From positions 1,860,001 through 1,924,000 of the forward strand of contig NZ_BAFN01000001.1 in assembly GCF_000949635.1 (NCBI RefSeq): a DNA stretch of 64,000 bases. Reading direction: 5' to 3'. The notes under the pieces are model-generated. The model was not told where the DNA came from, made no database searches, and saw only the letters and a program-made list of their open reading frames with translations. The DNA comes from Candidatus Brocadia sinica JPN1 (lineage in GTDB: Bacteria; Planctomycetota; Brocadiia; Brocadiales; Brocadiaceae). The first letter of the stretch is position 1; every line of letters begins with the position of its first letter. This document shows, piece after piece, positions 28,230-37,753 of this stretch. Made by a program: the position numbers and the translations under genes.

Positions 28230-28239
28230 ATGTACCTAT

Positions 28240-28358
28240 CTTATCTTTTCCCAAAACACGAGACAGGAATTAGCACCAGCATCCTGCACAGCTTTTTTGC
28301 TGAACAGGACCGGTTGCTGTGGCTTCACAGGGCCAGTCCCTCTGCCACTCTCGATAAG
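28240..28358 (-). promoter_or_regulatory. SAM-I (S-box) riboswitch
   Basis: On the minus strand the aptamer opens with CTTATC, then GAGAGTGGCAGAGGGACTGG and CCCTGTGAAGCCACAGCAACC, the conserved S-box core. After a variable hairpin (CAGCAAAAAAGCTG) come GGTGCTAATTCCTG and the P1 closing strand GATAAG. It is followed by an antiterminator/terminator pair. The class senses S-adenosylmethionine and switches off methionine/homocysteine synthesis or uptake genes. Confidence 0.95.
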
Positions 28359-28376
28359 ATGAATAAAATTTACAAA

Positions 28377-28405
28377 ATTGTAACGAAAAATATACGCACT
28401 GTCAA
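28377..28405 (-). promoter_or_regulatory. Sigma-70 promoter of the SAM-I leader
   Basis: On the minus strand TTGACA (28405-28400), 17 bases, TACAAT (28382-28377). Transcription would start about 28370, shortly before the aptamer. Confidence 0.85.
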
Positions 28406-28430
28406 TCAATTATTTTAATTATTATAGTTG

Positions 28431-28653
28431 CATTTCCACGCCGTATGTGCCAAACTTTTTTAACATTCATCCAGGCTGGCCATACAATCATCCATTTTAC
28501 CATCGCTTAAAGGTGGAGCAAAAAAACTTAAAATTCTTAATAGGCGTAGGGGGGTAGGCAAAAAAGTAGAAAGATGGCTCTCGAACGTGACTTCGTGGTA
28601 TTCCAAAAAGTTTTATTCTCTTCGTGTAGATTCGTGGCTAAAAAGGCAATTAT
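28431..28653. other. Intergenic gap, no gene
   Basis: It contains the phrase CTTCGTGTAGATTCGTGGC with echoes elsewhere in the window (around 40577), a low-grade dispersed motif. Otherwise nothing recognisable. Confidence 0.4.
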
Positions 28654-31356
28654 CTACTCCACAATCACAATTAAATAGTTTTCTTTTTGGAAGACTTGTC
28701 TGGCCAGGCGTTCCACATCCTGTACTGTAACCTTTTTCAGTCTTTCAGCCTCCTGATCGTCTGCCTCTGGTTCTTTGCCGTCAAGCACATTCATGCTTAT
28801 GTAATATGCCTGGCTTACCCGGTCTAGCCGTCGCATGCCACGTCTGCCCAGCATGGCATTGATTGTCTTTTGCACTTCTTCCCTATCAAAAGTTGTTTCC
28901 CGTATGACACGAATCTCTTCACGAATACCCATGACGGCGCGTTCGATATTCTCCGGTCGTGTGCCCATGGTAATACGATACCACTGGGCGCCATGATATT
29001 TATGAAATCCCATGCCAAGGCTGTAGGCAAGTCCCTGTTTTTCCCTAAGGTTAAAGGCAAGCCGGTCGTTAAAGATATTTTCTAAGACATACAGCGCAGG
29101 CCTATCGTCCTCGCTGACCTCACATGCATTTGCCACAGAGATGTACGATTGCTGCTTCCCCATCTTTTCACGTATTGTAGTGCCAAGGGCATGAAACTGT
29201 GGCGTAAATACCGGAGGCTGCCATCCCGCCTCGCCCCATGTACCTCCAAAATATTGCTTAACCAATGTCTGTGCTTTTTCTATTGGTATATTACCGGAGA
29301 TGACCAGTATGAGGTTTGCCGGGTTGTAAAATTTTTGGTGGAAGTCCTGTACATCTTTCAATTGAATCCGTTCCAGTTGCCTGACATCGCCAAACAACCT
29401 GGCAAAACCAGGATTTTCTTTGAACAGGTTATCATAGAAGATACGGTCTGCTACCTTTGGTGTGCTCATCTCAGCATTCGTTGAAAGTGATATGACCTCT
29501 TTCTTGGCTTCAGCGAGGGCCTTTTCTGAAAGGTTTGGCTGCAATATCATTTCCGAAAGCAGATTCAATCCCTTCTCAAAAAAGGCGTCTATAAGTTTTA
29601 AACGAATATAGGCAAAGCGGGGGGTATGGTAATAGTCATCGAAAGGAACGGATGGGTCATCGCAAAGTTTTATTTCAGAGCCAATGGATTCGAATGCCTG
29701 ATATAGTGCATTGTCCGGGTGTTCTGTAGTCCCACCATCAAGGAGCATCCGCTGTAATATCTCTGTCATGCCCCATTTCTCTTTTCCCTCGCTCAGGCTG
29801 CGCTCCTTTGCCAACCAATGTATACCCACGACCCGGCTGTCCGGGTTCTCTTTCACAACAACCGTTAGGCCATTTTTCAACGTTTCCATTTTGTATCGAT
29901 TGACCGATTGAGTTGATACCTCTTCAGTTGTTTTCTCAACTGGCGGGGACATCAATGTAACCACAGGCGCCTGGATCCGCATATATTTTTCTGCTGCCTT
30001 TTGAATAGTCTTCGGCGTTACCTTCATTAAACCATCCATGTAATTACGGAGCATGGCATAGCCACCAGCAGCCAGATAACCCGATTTCATCATGCCGTAG
30101 TAATGTAAGCTCTCCTGCAAATAAAGTTCGTGCGTAGCCCTTGCTATCAGGGTTGATTGCACTTCAGCGTCTGGAACGGTGTTTTTTGTCATGCCTTGCA
30201 CTGCCTGGATAATTAATTCTACTACACGTTCTGCGTCAGCATTCATGGAGAGTTCGGCAGAGATTTGCAAGGTAGAAAAATCACGGTTGAATTCCATGCT
30301 AGTATCAATCGTTTCAACCAGGTTTTTATATTGCTCCTGTTTGAATAATGTCTTCAGGGCAGCATTCTCCCTTCCTCCAAGAAATTCAGACAGCAATACC
30401 AGCGCCTGAAAATCATCAGAAGCCGGCGGTGGCAAGGAATAACCCATGGTCAGGTATTGACGATCCTTTGGAAATTTGCCCATACCATTTGCCTTGACAA
30501 TGCGTAATTTTTGCGGTGAGTTAAGGGTTATGGTTTTGTGCTCCGGTATGCGTCCTGCCGGATATGGACCATACTTTTCTTTTGCCAATTTCACCATATC
30601 GGGGGTTGAAAAATCACCGATTACCATCAAGGTCATGTTGTTGGGTACATACCAGGTTCGATAATATTCCCATACGTTTTTCCGTTTGAGATGTGTAATA
30701 GTGGAGACTGTTCCAAGCACCGGACGCTCGTACGGTGTCCCGGCATAAAAAGTCCTCTGAAAATGATTGTTAACCTGATACTCTGGCCGGTCTGCGCCTT
30801 TGCCTATTTCTTCTATAACAATGCCACGTTCCTTTTCGAATTTTTCTTCAGGCAGGGTGGAATTGAAGAGCATATCCGCTTGAATATCCATCCCCTGGGC
30901 GATGAATTCCTTCGGCATGAGGATCATGTAGTTGGTATAATCCGGACCCGTATGGGCGTTGTTGTAACCACCGTAAAAATCCATTTCGTCGTAGATCTCT
31001 TTCTGTGTGCGTGCCTTTGTGCCGTTGAATAACAGGTGTTCCAGAAAATGGGCAGACCCATTGCTGGCCTCATCTTCATTCCGGCTGCCGGTCTTAACAA
31101 CAGTAACCGCCGCAATCATGGGACTGGCGTGATTTTCAACGAGGATAACCTCCATGCCATTGTCCAGATAAAATACCGAGGCTTGTTGAGTTTCTTTAAA
31201 TAAAGGCGCTATTTGGTTGTTTTGATCTTCTCCATAACACAGGTGGCGCGCCATCCAGATGGATATTACCACGATCGCAATGAGATTTCTTATGCCTTTT
31301 TGCGTATTCCACCGGAAACGCGGTGTTTTCAGCAGGAATTTGAGTATATATGACAT
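28654..31356 (-). CDS. M16 family zinc peptidase (two-domain, exported)
   Basis: 900 residues. A hydrophobic N-terminal segment (NLIAIVVISIWMARHLCYG, about 24-42) probably exports or anchors it. The inverted zinc motif HFLEH (His103, Glu106, His107) and the downstream Glu in the IVIEEIGKG segment define an active first M16 domain. A second M16-like domain (from about residue 490) lacks the motif and is structural. Family members degrade peptides in the periplasm. Monocistronic. Confidence 0.92.
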   Translation of the reverse strand: MSYILKFLLKTPRFRWNTQKGIRNLIAIVVISIWMARHLCYGEDQNNQIAPLFKETQQASVFYLDNGMEVILVENHASPMIAAVTVVKTGSRNEDEASNGSAHFLEHLLFNGTKARTQKEIYDEMDFYGGYNNAHTGPDYTNYMILMPKEFIAQGMDIQADMLFNSTLPEEKFEKERGIVIEEIGKGADRPEYQVNNHFQRTFYAGTPYERPVLGTVSTITHLKRKNVWEYYRTWYVPNNMTLMVIGDFSTPDMVKLAKEKYGPYPAGRIPEHKTITLNSPQKLRIVKANGMGKFPKDRQYLTMGYSLPPPASDDFQALVLLSEFLGGRENAALKTLFKQEQYKNLVETIDTSMEFNRDFSTLQISAELSMNADAERVVELIIQAVQGMTKNTVPDAEVQSTLIARATHELYLQESLHYYGMMKSGYLAAGGYAMLRNYMDGLMKVTPKTIQKAAEKYMRIQAPVVTLMSPPVEKTTEEVSTQSVNRYKMETLKNGLTVVVKENPDSRVVGIHWLAKERSLSEGKEKWGMTEILQRMLLDGGTTEHPDNALYQAFESIGSEIKLCDDPSVPFDDYYHTPRFAYIRLKLIDAFFEKGLNLLSEMILQPNLSEKALAEAKKEVISLSTNAEMSTPKVADRIFYDNLFKENPGFARLFGDVRQLERIQLKDVQDFHQKFYNPANLILVISGNIPIEKAQTLVKQYFGGTWGEAGWQPPVFTPQFHALGTTIREKMGKQQSYISVANACEVSEDDRPALYVLENIFNDRLAFNLREKQGLAYSLGMGFHKYHGAQWYRITMGTRPENIERAVMGIREEIRVIRETTFDREEVQKTINAMLGRRGMRRLDRVSQAYYISMNVLDGKEPEADDQEAERLKKVTVQDVERLARQVFQKENYLIVIVE

Positions 31357-31589
31357 AGCCCTTTCCTCAAGTTTTTGTTGTGAATGTTTCTTTAAAAATA
31401 CATTATTTTTCGTAACAATTTAGTTTTTTTGAAAAATCTCAATAAAATTAAGGTTACCGACCCTTATACGGGGAAGGCGCTTGCAACATGAAGCATACCC
31501 CTAAACCCCCGCGTCAGGAAATCCTGTTAAGTTCTTACAACTCTTCAGCAGTAGTAATAACTTGTGTACCCGAAAAGATAAAATCTTAT

Positions 31590-32156
31590 TTAGACATTTT
31601 TAATATAACATAGCCTTGCAGCCTCCAATAAGTCTTTCACAATGTAATCAGTGTCTGTCATTGGGGCAGCGCTTGTCTCATCTACACCGTTGTTCCTTAT
31701 CAATACGCATCTGCATCCTGCATTTTTACCAGCCATCATATCCGTTTCTGAATCACCGATCATCAGGGAATGTGGTAAGTCAATGTGATGCTTTCGGGCA
31801 GCATCAAGAAGCATTCCCGGTTTGGGTTTTCTGCAATTGCAGTCAATTTTATATTGTTCTACAACTCCTTCTGTATGGTGCGGACAATAATAGATGTCGT
31901 CTATTTCGACTCCCTCATTTTGCAGCATGCTCTGTAGTTTTTTATGGATAAGCATCAGGTGTTTTTCTCCAAAAAATCCCCTCGCTATCCCGGATTGGTT
32001 TGTAACGACAATAATCAGATACCCGTATTCCTTGAAGCGGCGAATCCCTCGCGTAGCATTTGGCAATAGCTTCAGTTGATCCGGAGAACTGAGGTAGGGC
32101 TCGTGGACGACAATGGTGCCGTCCCGGTCGAGGAAGACGGCCTTTCTCTTTTTCAT
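31590..32156 (-). CDS. gmhB: D-glycero-D-manno-heptose 1,7-bisphosphate 7-phosphatase
   Basis: About 188 residues. HAD motif I is FLDRDGTI with both Asp residues, motif II is VVTNQSG, and the family zinc loop is CPHHTEG...CNCRKPKPGM with four ligands. Motif IV is MIGDSETDM. It removes the 7-phosphate in ADP-heptose synthesis for LPS. ATG 32156 overlaps the gmhA stop; the upstream extension of the frame lies inside gmhA and is rejected. Confidence 0.92.
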   Translation of the reverse strand: MKKRKAVFLDRDGTIVVHEPYLSSPDQLKLLPNATRGIRRFKEYGYLIIVVTNQSGIARGFFGEKHLMLIHKKLQSMLQNEGVEIDDIYYCPHHTEGVVEQYKIDCNCRKPKPGMLLDAARKHHIDLPHSLMIGDSETDMMAGKNAGCRCVLIRNNGVDETSAAPMTDTDYIVKDLLEAARLCYIKNV

Positions 32157-32731
32157 TTGGTCACTGATCCAAAAAGTTCTTTCTCGACAATGGAGCACAG
32201 GATGTGTCCAACGGTGATGTGACATTCTTGTATTCGGGGTGTGTTGTCTGAGGGAATTTTTAAGCAGATATCCGAGGCATCTTTTAGGAGGCCACCGTCT
32301 TTTCCGGTAAACCCAATGGCAATAGCGCCACGGTCTCTTGCGATTTGAACAGCGCTGAGAATGCCTTTTGAATTTCCGCTGGTACTGAAAGCCAGAATAA
32401 CGTCCCCTGGGTTTGCCAGGGCCTCGATCTGCCTTGCAAAACAGGTATCATAACCAAAGTCATTTGCAAGTGCGGTTATCACAGAGGTATCGGTCGTCAG
32501 TGCAACCGCCGGGAGGGGACGTCGGTTCATTTTAAATCTGCCTACCAATTCCCCGGCAATATGCTGGGCATCAGCCGCGCTTCCCCCATTGCCGATGAGA
32601 TAGAGACGCTGGTTGTTTTTAAATGCGTTGACAAGAACATCGGCTATTTTCCGAATTACGCCGAGATTGGTTGATAATACCGCTTTTTTCGTCTCGATGC
32701 TGTCCTGCAATTGTATTGCAATGTCATCCAT
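32153..32731 (-). CDS. gmhA: Sedoheptulose-7-phosphate isomerase
   Basis: About 192 residues with the SIS-domain motif IGNGGSAADAQHIAGEL, the second substrate loop FSTSGNSKGI and the C-terminal CHITVGHILCSIVE. It makes D-glycero-D-manno-heptose 7-phosphate, the first step of heptose synthesis. ATG 32731 with GGGGA upstream is preferred to TTG 32737. It lies 18 bases behind hldE and is coupled to gmhB. Confidence 0.94.
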   Translation of the reverse strand: MDDIAIQLQDSIETKKAVLSTNLGVIRKIADVLVNAFKNNQRLYLIGNGGSAADAQHIAGELVGRFKMNRRPLPAVALTTDTSVITALANDFGYDTCFARQIEALANPGDVILAFSTSGNSKGILSAVQIARDRGAIAIGFTGKDGGLLKDASDICLKIPSDNTPRIQECHITVGHILCSIVEKELFGSVTK

Positions 32732-32749
32732 AAACAATCCCCTTCGATT

Positions 32750-34273
32750 TTAGTGGGTTTGGCCAATTGCTTCCTTTGGATTTTGGCTCTGGTTGTGCCT
32801 GCTCAGTATTCTTGAAACAATGTTGGTGGTTGAAACACCCTCGACAAAGGGGGCAAAGACGACTTTTCCTCCGTAGGATGCTACAAATTCCCCGCCCACC
32901 GCCCCGGCATTTTTCCAATCTTCTCCCTTTACCAGCACGTCTGGTTTTACGACCTTAATTAAATTCAAGGGTGTGAGTTCGTCAAAAAGCACCACGTAAG
33001 TCACATCCTCCAATGCAGCAAGCATTTTGGCACGCTCTGTTTCGGAAACAAAGGGACGGCTGGGGCCTTTTTGACTCTTGACGGATCGGTCGGTATTTAA
33101 TCCTACTACGAGCAAATCGCCCTGTTTTCTGGCAAATTTCAGGTATTCGATATGTCCAACGTGTAAGATATCAAAACAACCATTTGTGAAAACAATCTTA
33201 TCGTTTTTCTTTCTGTGTTCCTGCAATATGCCCTTCAGTACTTCAACATCTTTGATTTTATCTGATAACGGGCTTTTTCCGCCTATGAGCTCGCTGAGAA
33301 TTTCACCCTTGCTGACTGGTGTTGCCCCAATTTTCCCAACTTCTATGCCAGCTGCTACATTGGCAAGAAGTGCGGCATCCTCAAAGCTATGACCGGTACC
33401 GACTATCATGCCAAACATACTGAGCACCATATCGCCGGCGCCAGTTACGTCAAATACAGCCCGTGGAACAGTTGGTATAATCTTTCCGTTCCCCCCCCTG
33501 TCATAGAGGAACATACCATCTTTATCGATGGTAATGATGCAACACTCTAGTGAAAGACTCGAAACAAGTTTGCTTCCGGCACGATGCAGACTGTCATTAT
33601 CAGCGATTTTTATTCCCGTGGCGAGTTCGGTTTCAAACCTGTTAGGAGTCATCGCAGTAAAACCTTCATAGCAGGTATAGTCGCTCATGAGTTTGGGATC
33701 GACGATTGCGATTTTTTTATGCTTTTTACAAATGGTTACTATTGTTTTTAAAAAGGAAGGGGAAAGCAGGCCTTTATTCATATCGGAGATCAGGATGATA
33801 TCACATGCAGGTATGTTATTATGTAAATAACCGGTAAGTTGTGATTCTATTTCAGCAGATATAACATGGGTCTTTTCATAATCGACCCGCAACAACTGCT
33901 GCACTCCTTTCCCGGCTGTTTGTAAATGGCCCATGAAGCGCATCTTCAGGATAGTTGGGCGGCTTTTATCAATAATGATTCCCGTTGTGTCAACTCCCAT
34001 ACCCTGAAAAATATTCAAAAGGGTATGTCCATAAGTATCATCACCGATAATCCCGCATGCAAACACCTGTGCATCTAGCGTCCGCAAGTTGTTCACAACA
34101 CTTCCAGCGCCTCCCGGGCGCACGTCTTCAGAAGAAACATTAATAACGGGTATTGGCGCCTCTTGTGAGATGCGTTTTACCTCACCCCAGACATACTTGT
34201 CGAGCATCAAATCGCCGATAACCATAATCCTGGGGGAACCGAGGTTTGAGATAATATTGAGCAGATTATCCAT
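32750..34273 (-). CDS. hldE: Bifunctional heptose-7-phosphate kinase/heptose-1-phosphate adenylyltransferase
   Basis: 507 residues. The N-terminal ribokinase-fold domain has GDLMLDKYVWGEV and RPGGAGSVVNNL, and ends with the catalytic FDVTGAGDMV. The C-terminal nucleotidyltransferase domain has FTNGCFDILHVGHIEYL (about residue 359) and the FVEGVSTTNIV segment. It performs two of the steps to ADP-heptose. With gmhA and gmhB it forms a complete heptose operon, evidence for heptose-containing LPS. Confidence 0.95.
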   Translation of the reverse strand: MDNLLNIISNLGSPRIMVIGDLMLDKYVWGEVKRISQEAPIPVINVSSEDVRPGGAGSVVNNLRTLDAQVFACGIIGDDTYGHTLLNIFQGMGVDTTGIIIDKSRPTILKMRFMGHLQTAGKGVQQLLRVDYEKTHVISAEIESQLTGYLHNNIPACDIILISDMNKGLLSPSFLKTIVTICKKHKKIAIVDPKLMSDYTCYEGFTAMTPNRFETELATGIKIADNDSLHRAGSKLVSSLSLECCIITIDKDGMFLYDRGGNGKIIPTVPRAVFDVTGAGDMVLSMFGMIVGTGHSFEDAALLANVAAGIEVGKIGATPVSKGEILSELIGGKSPLSDKIKDVEVLKGILQEHRKKNDKIVFTNGCFDILHVGHIEYLKFARKQGDLLVVGLNTDRSVKSQKGPSRPFVSETERAKMLAALEDVTYVVLFDELTPLNLIKVVKPDVLVKGEDWKNAGAVGGEFVASYGGKVVFAPFVEGVSTTNIVSRILSRHNQSQNPKEAIGQTH

Positions 34274-34302
34274 CTATGAAAAACTCCTACAAAAATAACC
34301 CT

Positions 34303-34944
34303 TTAAAACTGAAAATCCTCGTTAATCTTTGCTGTGGATTCACCAGCTTCCTCATCCAGGAAGTATGCTATCTTAACATTCAGTGAGGCAGATAATTTGT
34401 CCAGGGTAGTAAGGGATGCTGCGATTTGTCCGTTTTCGATCTGTGATAATAAACTCGGCGACAAACCGGTACGGTTTGCCAGTTGTTTTTGCGTAATTTT
34501 CTTACTCTTTCTTAACGACTTCAGTTTTTTCCCTACAGAACTCTTGAGCCTGTCCTTTGAACTTCCAACAAGACAATACGTTTTTTGTGCATTATTCAGC
34601 GCCTTGCGCAAATCGTTCAAATCAAAAGGTTTTTTTAGGTAATCAAAGGCATCAAGCTTCATTGTTTCGACTGCCGTCTTAAATGAAGGGTATCCTGTTA
34701 GTATGATAACACAAATATTATGGTGTTTCGATTTTATTTCTTTGAGTAACTCCGTGCCGCTGATTTGGGGCATTTTGAGATCCAGTATGACGATATGAAA
34801 TTTTTCTTGTTCCAACGCAGAAATGGTGTCCATCGGTTTTGTAATACCCTTGGTAATGTATCCTTCGTCAGACAAAAATTTCGTTAAATACAAGTTATAA
34901 TCCTTATCGTCATCTACGACCAATATTTTTATCCCTCTATCCAT
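34303..34944 (-). CDS. Response regulator with XRE-type HTH output
   Basis: About 213 residues. An intact receiver domain has VVDDDKD, phospho-Asp in VILDLKMP, Thr in ILTGY and Lys in LKKPFDL. A C-terminal XRE helix-turn-helix follows (about 137-195: KITQKQLANRTGLSPSLLSQIENGQ). An XRE domain attached to a receiver is unusual among response regulators. ATG 34944 overlaps the end of the sensor-kinase gene by 8 bases, so the two are coupled partners. Confidence 0.9.
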   Translation of the reverse strand: MDRGIKILVVDDDKDYNLYLTKFLSDEGYITKGITKPMDTISALEQEKFHIVILDLKMPQISGTELLKEIKSKHHNICVIILTGYPSFKTAVETMKLDAFDYLKKPFDLNDLRKALNNAQKTYCLVGSSKDRLKSSVGKKLKSLRKSKKITQKQLANRTGLSPSLLSQIENGQIAASLTTLDKLSASLNVKIAYFLDEEAGESTAKINEDFQF

Positions 34945-37300
34945 GAACCGCCACCTTTCCAAAATCTATGGGTAAATTGATATCAAAGGTAGTACCTCTA
35001 CCTACTTTGCTTTTGACATGAATTGTGCCGTGGTGTCTTTTTACGATCCCATAGGTAATAGACAATCCAAGACCGGTTCCTTTCCCCACTTCTTTTGTTG
35101 TAAAAAACGGGTCAAAGACTTTCGATAACACATCTTCATGCATACCCGTACCAGTATCTTTGAAATTGACGTTTATGGTATTTTTATCTTTTTGTGTTGT
35201 AGTTATTGAGATGGTGTCACCATTGACAGTAGCGTCGTCAGCATTAATCAGCAAATTCATAAACACCTGTTGCAGTTGCTCTGCAAAGCCTTTGATCTTT
35301 GGCAAACGGGAAGATAGCTTTAAAATGATATTCTTGTTTTTTGCAGTAAATTGTTCGACAATAAGAGAAATGGTATCCTTGATCAGTTCATTAATGTTGA
35401 TCGGTTTCGGTTGCTCATTCCCCTCAAGATGAGACAGTTCCAGCAAAGAATCGACGGTTTTTTCAATACGCTTTGTTACTTTGTGCATGGTTTTAAATTC
35501 TTTTACAATCTCTTTGGTAAAGGAATTGTTTCGTTCGAGAAACCCCTGGATCATGCCGGAAAGAATCGCAAGGGGAGTATTAATTTCATGCGCAACACCG
35601 GCTGCGAGTCGTCCGATGGAAATCAATCTATCGGAATGCACCAGCTGCTGCTGAAGCCTTTTCTGCTTTTCTTCTTCCTGCTTTTTCCCGGTAATATCCT
35701 GAATTAACTCCAGTACCTGTACAACATTTCCGTCTTTATCAAAAATGGGAGAGCTGATCACATTGTAGAATCTTTTTTTATGGTGATTGTGTACTGTACG
35801 TTCAATTTGGTTTATTCTTCCGGTATCAAACACCTTTGCAGAGGGGCAATCCGAGGGGACAGACTGAAGGTGGCAATAACTGTCAAAGCAGGTTTGATTT
35901 ATTATTTTTTTGCCTAAGGGATGATTTTCGATTAATCGTTTGTTTGCCCAGCATATCGTATTGTTCTTGTTAATAACCAAGAGGTCTGCCCCTATTTCGC
36001 TCACAATATTATCCAGTTTTTTCTTTTCCTCTTTTAATTCCGATTCCAGGTTCTTTCTCCTGGTTATGTCCCTGAAGTGTACCAGTAAATGTAAAACGTT
36101 GTCACCTTCTTTTACCACAGTAATATCTAATTCCATAACTAAGGTTTGCTGATTCTTGCTGATAACTTCAATCTCGGTTGTTGGAACCTTGCTGTTAACT
36201 GCCATTGAAAGAAGTTGTGTAACCGCCTTCTTCGACGTTTCAGGTAAGAAATCATAAATGTACTTGCCTAAGAGTTCTTCCATTCTGTAACCAATGATTT
36301 CTTCTTCGCGTTGGTTTACAGTAAGAATCTTTCCATTCAGGTCTATCATCAGCATGGAATCTGCGGCGTGGTTAAATAACGTTTTATACCGTTCTTCCGA
36401 GGCCTTAATACGGTTAAACAGCTTGGTATTTTCAATGGCAATGGCAAGTTGTGGCGCTATCTGCCAGAGGTAATAATAACACTGTTCACTAAAACTGTTT
36501 GCCTTTTCACTACCAAAGGTAAGGGCGCCAAGTACTTTTCCTTTATAGGTAAGGGGAAATCCAAGTCGGGAGTGTATCCTTTCTTTAAATAATACCCTGT
36601 CTGTCCAGAAACGTCCTGCTTCTGTATTATTTACGATAACCGGTTCTCCTGTTTTGACGATTTCTTCCAGGAGGCTGCCGGACATAGGAAAGGATTCGCC
36701 TTCATTGATCTCGCTGAAATTATATGTTTTCGTCAGCGCGAACACCTGAAACCATTGTCCCTGCTCATTGGAAGTAATCAGGCAAGAACGATCGAATGGG
36801 ATGATCTTTTTTAATTCGTTACATACGCTGGAAAAGCTTTCCCGAATGTCCAGGCTGGCGGCGATGATCTTGTTCGTGTTGCTGATAATTTCTTTTTCTA
36901 TGACTGTCCTTTTGAGACTGACTTCTAACTGTTGTTTGTAAAGGGCCTTTTCAATGGTCTTTTTTAAATAATCCGGATCAAATGGTTTCAGAATGTAGTC
37001 AACCGTATCCAGGCACAGGGTATTTATTACAGCCTTGATTTTATACTGGTCAATCATGACCAGTATAATCGTATCTGCTGAAACCTGTTTAATTTTATTC
37101 AAAAGCGAAAACTCACGAACATCGTGTAATCTCAGGTCAAAGAGAATTAAATCTACGTCGTGTTTATTCAGAATTTGAACAGCATTGTCACCATTAGATG
37201 CCGTGTACACATGGTATCCATTTTCCTCCAGGAGGCCTTTGAGTGATACACACATCAGCTTATCATCATCAATGATAAGTATATTGTGGCTCTTTTGCAT
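34937..37300 (-). CDS. Sensor histidine kinase with N-terminal receiver, GAF and PAS domains
   Basis: 787 residues, no membrane segment. Order: receiver (1-120, Asp in LILFDLRL), GAF (about 140-300), PAS (about 308-425, PAC end RDITRRK), a second PAS with a Cys-rich loop (CFDSYC...DCPSAKVF, about 425-545), HisKA with HEINTPLAIL, and HATPase with NLLINADDA, DTGTGM and GKGTGLGLSI. The soluble layout suggests sensing of a cytoplasmic signal; the Cys loop may bind metal or respond to redox. The partner regulator follows directly. Confidence 0.92.
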   Translation of the reverse strand: MQKSHNILIIDDDKLMCVSLKGLLEENGYHVYTASNGDNAVQILNKHDVDLILFDLRLHDVREFSLLNKIKQVSADTIILVMIDQYKIKAVINTLCLDTVDYILKPFDPDYLKKTIEKALYKQQLEVSLKRTVIEKEIISNTNKIIAASLDIRESFSSVCNELKKIIPFDRSCLITSNEQGQWFQVFALTKTYNFSEINEGESFPMSGSLLEEIVKTGEPVIVNNTEAGRFWTDRVLFKERIHSRLGFPLTYKGKVLGALTFGSEKANSFSEQCYYYLWQIAPQLAIAIENTKLFNRIKASEERYKTLFNHAADSMLMIDLNGKILTVNQREEEIIGYRMEELLGKYIYDFLPETSKKAVTQLLSMAVNSKVPTTEIEVISKNQQTLVMELDITVVKEGDNVLHLLVHFRDITRRKNLESELKEEKKKLDNIVSEIGADLLVINKNNTICWANKRLIENHPLGKKIINQTCFDSYCHLQSVPSDCPSAKVFDTGRINQIERTVHNHHKKRFYNVISSPIFDKDGNVVQVLELIQDITGKKQEEEKQKRLQQQLVHSDRLISIGRLAAGVAHEINTPLAILSGMIQGFLERNNSFTKEIVKEFKTMHKVTKRIEKTVDSLLELSHLEGNEQPKPININELIKDTISLIVEQFTAKNKNIILKLSSRLPKIKGFAEQLQQVFMNLLINADDATVNGDTISITTTQKDKNTINVNFKDTGTGMHEDVLSKVFDPFFTTKEVGKGTGLGLSITYGIVKRHHGTIHVKSKVGRGTTFDINLPIDFGKVAVHG

Positions 37301-37509
37301 GTAAAATTTAGTCTACTCTATTTAACGGTAAATATCGGATACGACAAAATTTACTTGTGTTCATAATATTAATATTACGGGAAATTTATGTCAAGAGTAA
37401 AGCGTACGGCCTACCACGGGAACAACTCAAAATACTGTTCGTTAAATGTGACGGCAGAAACTATTCATAAAAGCGCAATAAGGTTGGGGATTTATCAAAA
37501 ATTAAAACG

Positions 37510-37537
37510 TTGACAAACATCCAAGGGTGATTACAAT
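37510..37537 (+). promoter_or_regulatory. Sigma-70-type promoter of the Cys-rich protein gene
   Basis: TTGACA (37510-37515), 16 bases, TACAAT (37532-37537). The leader to the next gene is about 210 bases and holds a GTTGTTGCAACAAC palindrome but no known riboswitch. The rest of the gap 37301-37509 shows nothing clear. Confidence 0.7.
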
Positions 37538-37753
37538 CAAAAATAATTACCTGGCGCAGAAGAGCCGCAACCAAATTCCCTAACAAAGGAAGATACGGGG
37601 GGTTGTTGCAACAACTTGCCAAACCATGTCCTTATGAAACTTGTCCCAGTGAAAATGGGGAATGGGGAAAAGAAGTTTTTATAAAGTGATAATAAAAGAC
37701 GCATAGCCTGAAATAAAACTCTATAAACCTTTGTTGCAGAAAAGGAGAAATAG

